Translations under genes and position numbers: made by a program
In this document: positions 61,574 through 64,000 of the stretch, one piece after another
Position numbering within the stretch: the stretch's first letter is position 1
How the letters are laid out: the number at the start of each line of letters is the position of its first letter
Notes under the pieces: generated by a model
The model's database searches: none
What the model was told of the DNA's origin: nothing
What the model saw: the letters and a program-made list of their open reading frames with translations, nothing else
Origin: Bacillota bacterium
GTDB taxonomy: Bacteria; Sysuimicrobiota; Sysuimicrobiia; Sysuimicrobiales; Segetimicrobiaceae
Assembly: GCA_021324295.1 (NCBI GenBank)
Contig: JAJPJJ010000014.1
Coordinates: 1-64,000, forward strand
DNA: 64,000 nucleotides
Direction of reading: 5' to 3'

Positions 61574-62740
61574 TTGGATGCGGTGCTCACAATGCGCCGC
61601 ACACGAGCACGTCTCCGGCTGCGGCGTTGCAGGATTTCCCGTGGAGGCGAGGAACTGCACTGCGATTGCGCGTGGCCCGTGCGGGTGCGCACGAGGCAGC
61701 CACAGCAGGCGTCTCCCTGGATCACGCACTTCGACGCGGAAAGGAAGTCGCAGCTCACGGCGCGCACGTTCGCAATCGTCAACCAGAAGGGCGGCGTGGG
61801 CAAGTCCACGACCGCCGTCAACCTCGGCGCCGCGCTGGCCGCCCTCGGGCACTCCGTCCTGCTCGTCGACATGGATCCGCAGGGCAACGCCACGAGCGGG
61901 GTCGGCATCTCCAAGTCCAGCCTTGCGCTCACCACCTACCACGCGCTCGTCGGCGGGGAGCCGATGGAGCGGGCGATCCGGCCGACCGGGACCGAGCGGC
62001 TCGAGATCGTCCCGTCCGATCTCCGGCTCGCCGGTGCCGAGGTGGAGCTGGTTTCCCAGATCGCCCGTGAGACCAAATTGAGAGCCGCGCTCCGGCCTGT
62101 CGAGGGCCGCTACGATCTCATCCTCGTCGATTGTCCTCCGTCCCTCGGCCTGCTCACAATCAACGCGCTGACCGCGGTGCAGGCCTGTGTGATCCCGGTG
62201 CAGTGCGAGTTCTACGCGCTCGAGGGGCTCACGCAGCTCATGGATACGATTGCGCTGGTCCGGCGGCACCTGAATCCCGTCCTGAGCGTCGCCGGGGTGG
62301 TGCTGACCATGGTGGACCCACGGACCAAGCTCTCGGACCAGGTCGCGGACGAGGTCCGCAGGCACTTCGCCGATCTGGTCTTCGCCACGGAGGTGCCGCG
62401 CAGCGTGCGACTCGCTGAGGCGCCCAGCTATGGGATGACCGCGCTGTCCTACGCACCGTCGTCTCGCGGCGCGGCGGCCTACCGGGGCCTCGCGAGCGAG
62501 TTGCTCGCCCGGATCGGGATGCCCGTGGTCGATGGGCGCCACAACCATGCGGAGGCGACCCGGGCGGATGTGGGGGACGATCGCGGCCACTCCGCTGACT
62601 CGGACGTGGCAGGCGATGCGCCCGTCGAACGTGGTGCGGACAGCGCCGGTGGGAGCGGACCCGTGGTCGACTCCTGTCGGGCGGAGCTCTCTGTCCGGGC
62701 GTCCAGAGGCCAGGAGGGACGAGGTGATGGAGATGGCTAG
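61574..62740 (+). CDS. ParA/Soj chromosome partitioning ATPase
   Basis: Walker-type ATPase that separates origins with ParB. Core motifs are FAIVNQKGGVGKSTTAVNL (deviant Walker A with both Lys), LLVDMDPQGNATSGVG, YDLILVDCPPSLGLLTINAL and PVQCEFYALEGL. The longest frame has about 60 residues upstream of the usual N-terminus (ARTFAIVNQ) and about 75 Asp/Gly/Ser-rich residues downstream of the usual end, for 388 in all. The start is uncertain: candidates are TTG 61574, GTG 61583 and ATG 61592; no start codon lies at the homologous position, where GGAAAGGAAG is followed by CTC. It overlaps parB by 14 bp. Confidence 0.88.
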   Translation: MDAVLTMRRTRARLRLRRCRISRGGEELHCDCAWPVRVRTRQPQQASPWITHFDAERKSQLTARTFAIVNQKGGVGKSTTAVNLGAALAALGHSVLLVDMDPQGNATSGVGISKSSLALTTYHALVGGEPMERAIRPTGTERLEIVPSDLRLAGAEVELVSQIARETKLRAALRPVEGRYDLILVDCPPSLGLLTINALTAVQACVIPVQCEFYALEGLTQLMDTIALVRRHLNPVLSVAGVVLTMVDPRTKLSDQVADEVRRHFADLVFATEVPRSVRLAEAPSYGMTALSYAPSSRGAAAYRGLASELLARIGMPVVDGRHNHAEATRADVGDDRGHSADSDVAGDAPVERGADSAGGSGPVVDSCRAELSVRASRGQEGRGDGDG

Positions 62741-63593
62741 ACGGGGTCTCGGAAGAGGATTGGGAGCCCTCATCCCGGGGGCACAGACCGACGATCTGCC
62801 GCAGCCGGTGAACGAGATCGACGTCTCGCTGGTCTCCCCCAACCCGTTCCAGCCGAGGCGCGAGATCGCCGGGCCTGAGTTCGATGAGCTGGTTGCGTCG
62901 GTGCGCCAGCACGGAGTGCTGCAGCCAGTGATCGTCAGGCCGTCGTCCGGAGCGTACGAGATCGTCGCCGGCGAGCGGAGATGGCGCGCCGCTCAGGCCG
63001 CCGGAATGGCGACGATCCCGGCGGTCGTTAGGGAGATCGGCGACCGGGAAATGCTCGAGCTCGCCCTGATCGAGAACCTCAGGCGCGAGGACCTGAATCC
63101 GATCGAGCGCGCACTCGCGTACCGCAGGCTCGCGGACGAGTTCCATATGACGCAGGACCAGATCGCCGAGGTCGTCGGTGGAAGCCGGCCATCGGTAGCG
63201 AACACGATGCGGCTCCTTGAGCTTCCTGGTGAGGTCCAGGCGGCGATAAGTCATGGCCGGTTGTCGGAGGGGCACGGACGCGCCCTGCTCATGCTCCATG
63301 ACCGACCCACGGCTCTGCTCGAGGTGTGGAGACTCGTCGAGGCGCGAGGCCTATCCGTGAGGCAGACGGAGGACCTCGTGAAATCGAGGCTCCGCCGTGT
63401 TTCACGTGAAACACCATCCAGGCGAGGCGCGGCGGTAACTACGGATGCTGTGATCGCGGACCTGTCCTCGCAGCTCAGGGAGCGGTACGCCACCAGCGTC
63501 AGCATCGTCCCGCGCGGTAAGAAGGGGACGATCCAGATCCACTACTACTCCCAGGAGGACCTCGAGCGGCTGGTCGACCTGCTGCTCCGCTAG
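62727..63593 (+). CDS. ParB/Spo0J chromosome partitioning protein
   Basis: Sequence-specific DNA-binding CTPase, 288 residues. The start at 62727 follows GGAGGG by eight bases, giving MEMARRGLGRGLGALIPG, the usual opening. The ParB/CTP domain has VSPNPFQPRREI, GVLQPVIVR and the EIVAGERRWRAAQAAG motif, plus ALIENLRREDLNPIERA. The helix-turn-helix is MTQDQIAEVVGGSRPSVANT. The C-terminal dimer domain ends SQEDLERLVDLLLR. Its own target parS lies inside the gene. Confidence 0.96.
   Translation: MEMARRGLGRGLGALIPGAQTDDLPQPVNEIDVSLVSPNPFQPRREIAGPEFDELVASVRQHGVLQPVIVRPSSGAYEIVAGERRWRAAQAAGMATIPAVVREIGDREMLELALIENLRREDLNPIERALAYRRLADEFHMTQDQIAEVVGGSRPSVANTMRLLELPGEVQAAISHGRLSEGHGRALLMLHDRPTALLEVWRLVEARGLSVRQTEDLVKSRLRRVSRETPSRRGAAVTTDAVIADLSSQLRERYATSVSIVPRGKKGTIQIHYYSQEDLERLVDLLLR
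63398..63413. promoter_or_regulatory. parS centromere-like site
   Basis: TGTTTCACGTGAAACA is a perfect 16-bp match to the bacterial parS consensus TGTTnCACGTGAAACA. It is within the parB coding sequence, in the linker after the helix-turn-helix, as in Bacillus. ParB should load here and spread. Confidence 0.95.
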
Positions 63594-63624
63594 CCCAACT
63601 TCCGCAGTTGAGAGGTTAAACCCC

Positions 63625-63645
63625 CCAGTTTTCAAGGAAAACTGG
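63625..63645. terminator. Candidate bidirectional terminator
   Basis: CCAGTTTTC (63625-63633) and GAAAACTGG (63637-63645) form a perfect 9-bp stem with a 3-nt loop in the gap between the convergent parB and aminotransferase genes. There is no long T tract in either direction, so efficiency is uncertain. Confidence 0.5.
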
Positions 63646-63680
63646 ATCGAGTCTTCACTACACCCGGACCGCCTCCAGGT

Positions 63681-63723
63681 GGGTCGGCAGGATTCGCGCC
63701 ACCGAGCCGATTCGTGGCGTATG
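63681..63723. repeat. Dispersed GATTCGC element, copy D
   Basis: GGATTCGCGCCACCGAGCC and GATTCGTGGCG match the element at 39412-39451 and end next to CTA, the stop of the minus-strand aminotransferase gene (63724). It is the most diverged copy. Confidence 0.5.
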
Positions 63724-64000
63724 CTAGACGCTCGTGACGAACTCCGGCTCGTCGACCCTGCCAGGCTCCCTCTCGATGAGCCTGGCGAGCCCTCGGGACA
63801 GCCTGCGGATGCCCTCCACGAGCACGGCCTCCGGCTTGTCAGCAAACGAGATCCTGAGACCGGCCGGAGGCGGTGTATGCGGCAGGAAGAGGTCTCCGAG
63901 CCCGCATGCTACGCCTTCGCGAATTCCCTCCTCGAACGCCTCTGAGGCTGTGATTTGACCTGGCAGGCTGATCCAGAGGTTGAACCCGGCGTCCGGATGA
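63724..64000 (-). CDS. PLP-dependent aminotransferase, C-terminal part (cut by window edge)
   Basis: The minus-strand frame is open from the window edge to the TAG at 63724-63726 and lacks a start because the gene continues to the right. It reads PDAGFNLWISLPGQ, FEEGIREGVACGLGDLFLP, LRISFADKPEAVLVEGIRR and LSRGLARLIEREPG. This is the C-terminal small domain of fold-type I aminotransferases, closest to 2-aminoadipate/MocR-type proteins. The usual PG before the Phe loop reads LGDLF. About 91 codons are visible; the PLP lysine is outside. Confidence 0.75.
   Translation of the reverse strand, partial: HPDAGFNLWISLPGQITASEAFEEGIREGVACGLGDLFLPHTPPPAGLRISFADKPEAVLVEGIRRLSRGLARLIEREPGRVDEPEFVTSV

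Overview
This window is a high-GC bacterial chromosome segment spanning the replication origin. The order rpmH-rnpA-yidD-yidC-khpB-rsmG-parA-parB to the right of dnaA, and dnaA-dnaN-S4 protein-recF-DUF721-remB-gyrB-gyrA to the left, is the classical origin order of Firmicutes-like (terrabacterial) genomes. A T-box leader, a remB homologue, AroH-type chorismate mutase and F420 genes (cofG/cofH) point the same way: a deep-branching, GC-rich, Gram-positive-type lineage. I cannot name the phylum from sequence alone.

Layout, left to right. 316-388 is a tRNA-Lys on the minus strand. 600-5236 is a minus-strand operon of a ureohydrolase (agmatinase/arginase family), a Tat-exported oligopeptide-type binding protein and two Dpp-like permeases. 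5428-8058 holds an enoyl-ACP-reductase-like SDR, a cupin protein and citrate synthase. 8187-18088 is a single minus-strand aromatic operon (aroF-tyrA-trpE-trpG-trpD-trpC-trpS-trpF-trpB-trpA), preceded at 18121-18421 by a T-box riboswitch whose specifier reads UGG (Trp). 18629-21869 is a sugar-type ABC importer without its ATPase. 22012-24628 is an XPB helicase/Bax1 nuclease pair. 24686-27290 is cofG (interrupted by an in-frame TAA) and cofH. 27373-29834 is a TSUP exporter, aroA and aroH. 29942-38777 is a minus-strand catabolic/transport block: RidA, an NMT1-type ABC importer, a LacI regulator, a Zn-alcohol dehydrogenase, a Tm-1-like protein, a class II aldolase and a creatininase-family amidohydrolase, with a five-copy 78-bp tandem repeat in the middle. 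38845-43152 is aroQ, an aroK-aroB fusion, aroC and aroE. 43392-47456 carries accessory genes (PRTase, GPH transporter, TatA, metallopeptidase, DinB, DoxX). 47515-57589 is gyrA to dnaA plus an unusual ATPase-winged-helix protein. The origin is split between about 57.8-58.0 kb and the dnaA-dnaN gap. 58195-63593 is rpmH to parB, with a perfect parS inside parB. The 3' end of an aminotransferase gene enters from the right edge.

Together the window encodes all seven shikimate steps (aroF, aroB, aroQ, aroE, aroK, aroA, aroC), all tryptophan steps, and the chorismate mutase and prephenate dehydrogenase for tyrosine. Prephenate dehydratase is not here. Most genes left of the origin are on the minus strand and those right of it on the plus strand, so transcription runs with the replication forks. 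The main exceptions are the enoyl reductase, the sugar importer, XPB/Bax1/cofGH and PRTase/transporter blocks, all on the plus strand.

Start codons were reassigned from ribosome-binding sites and family N-termini where possible. GTG/TTG starts and 1-14 bp overlaps are common. All functional calls are from reading the sequence; no database search was run.
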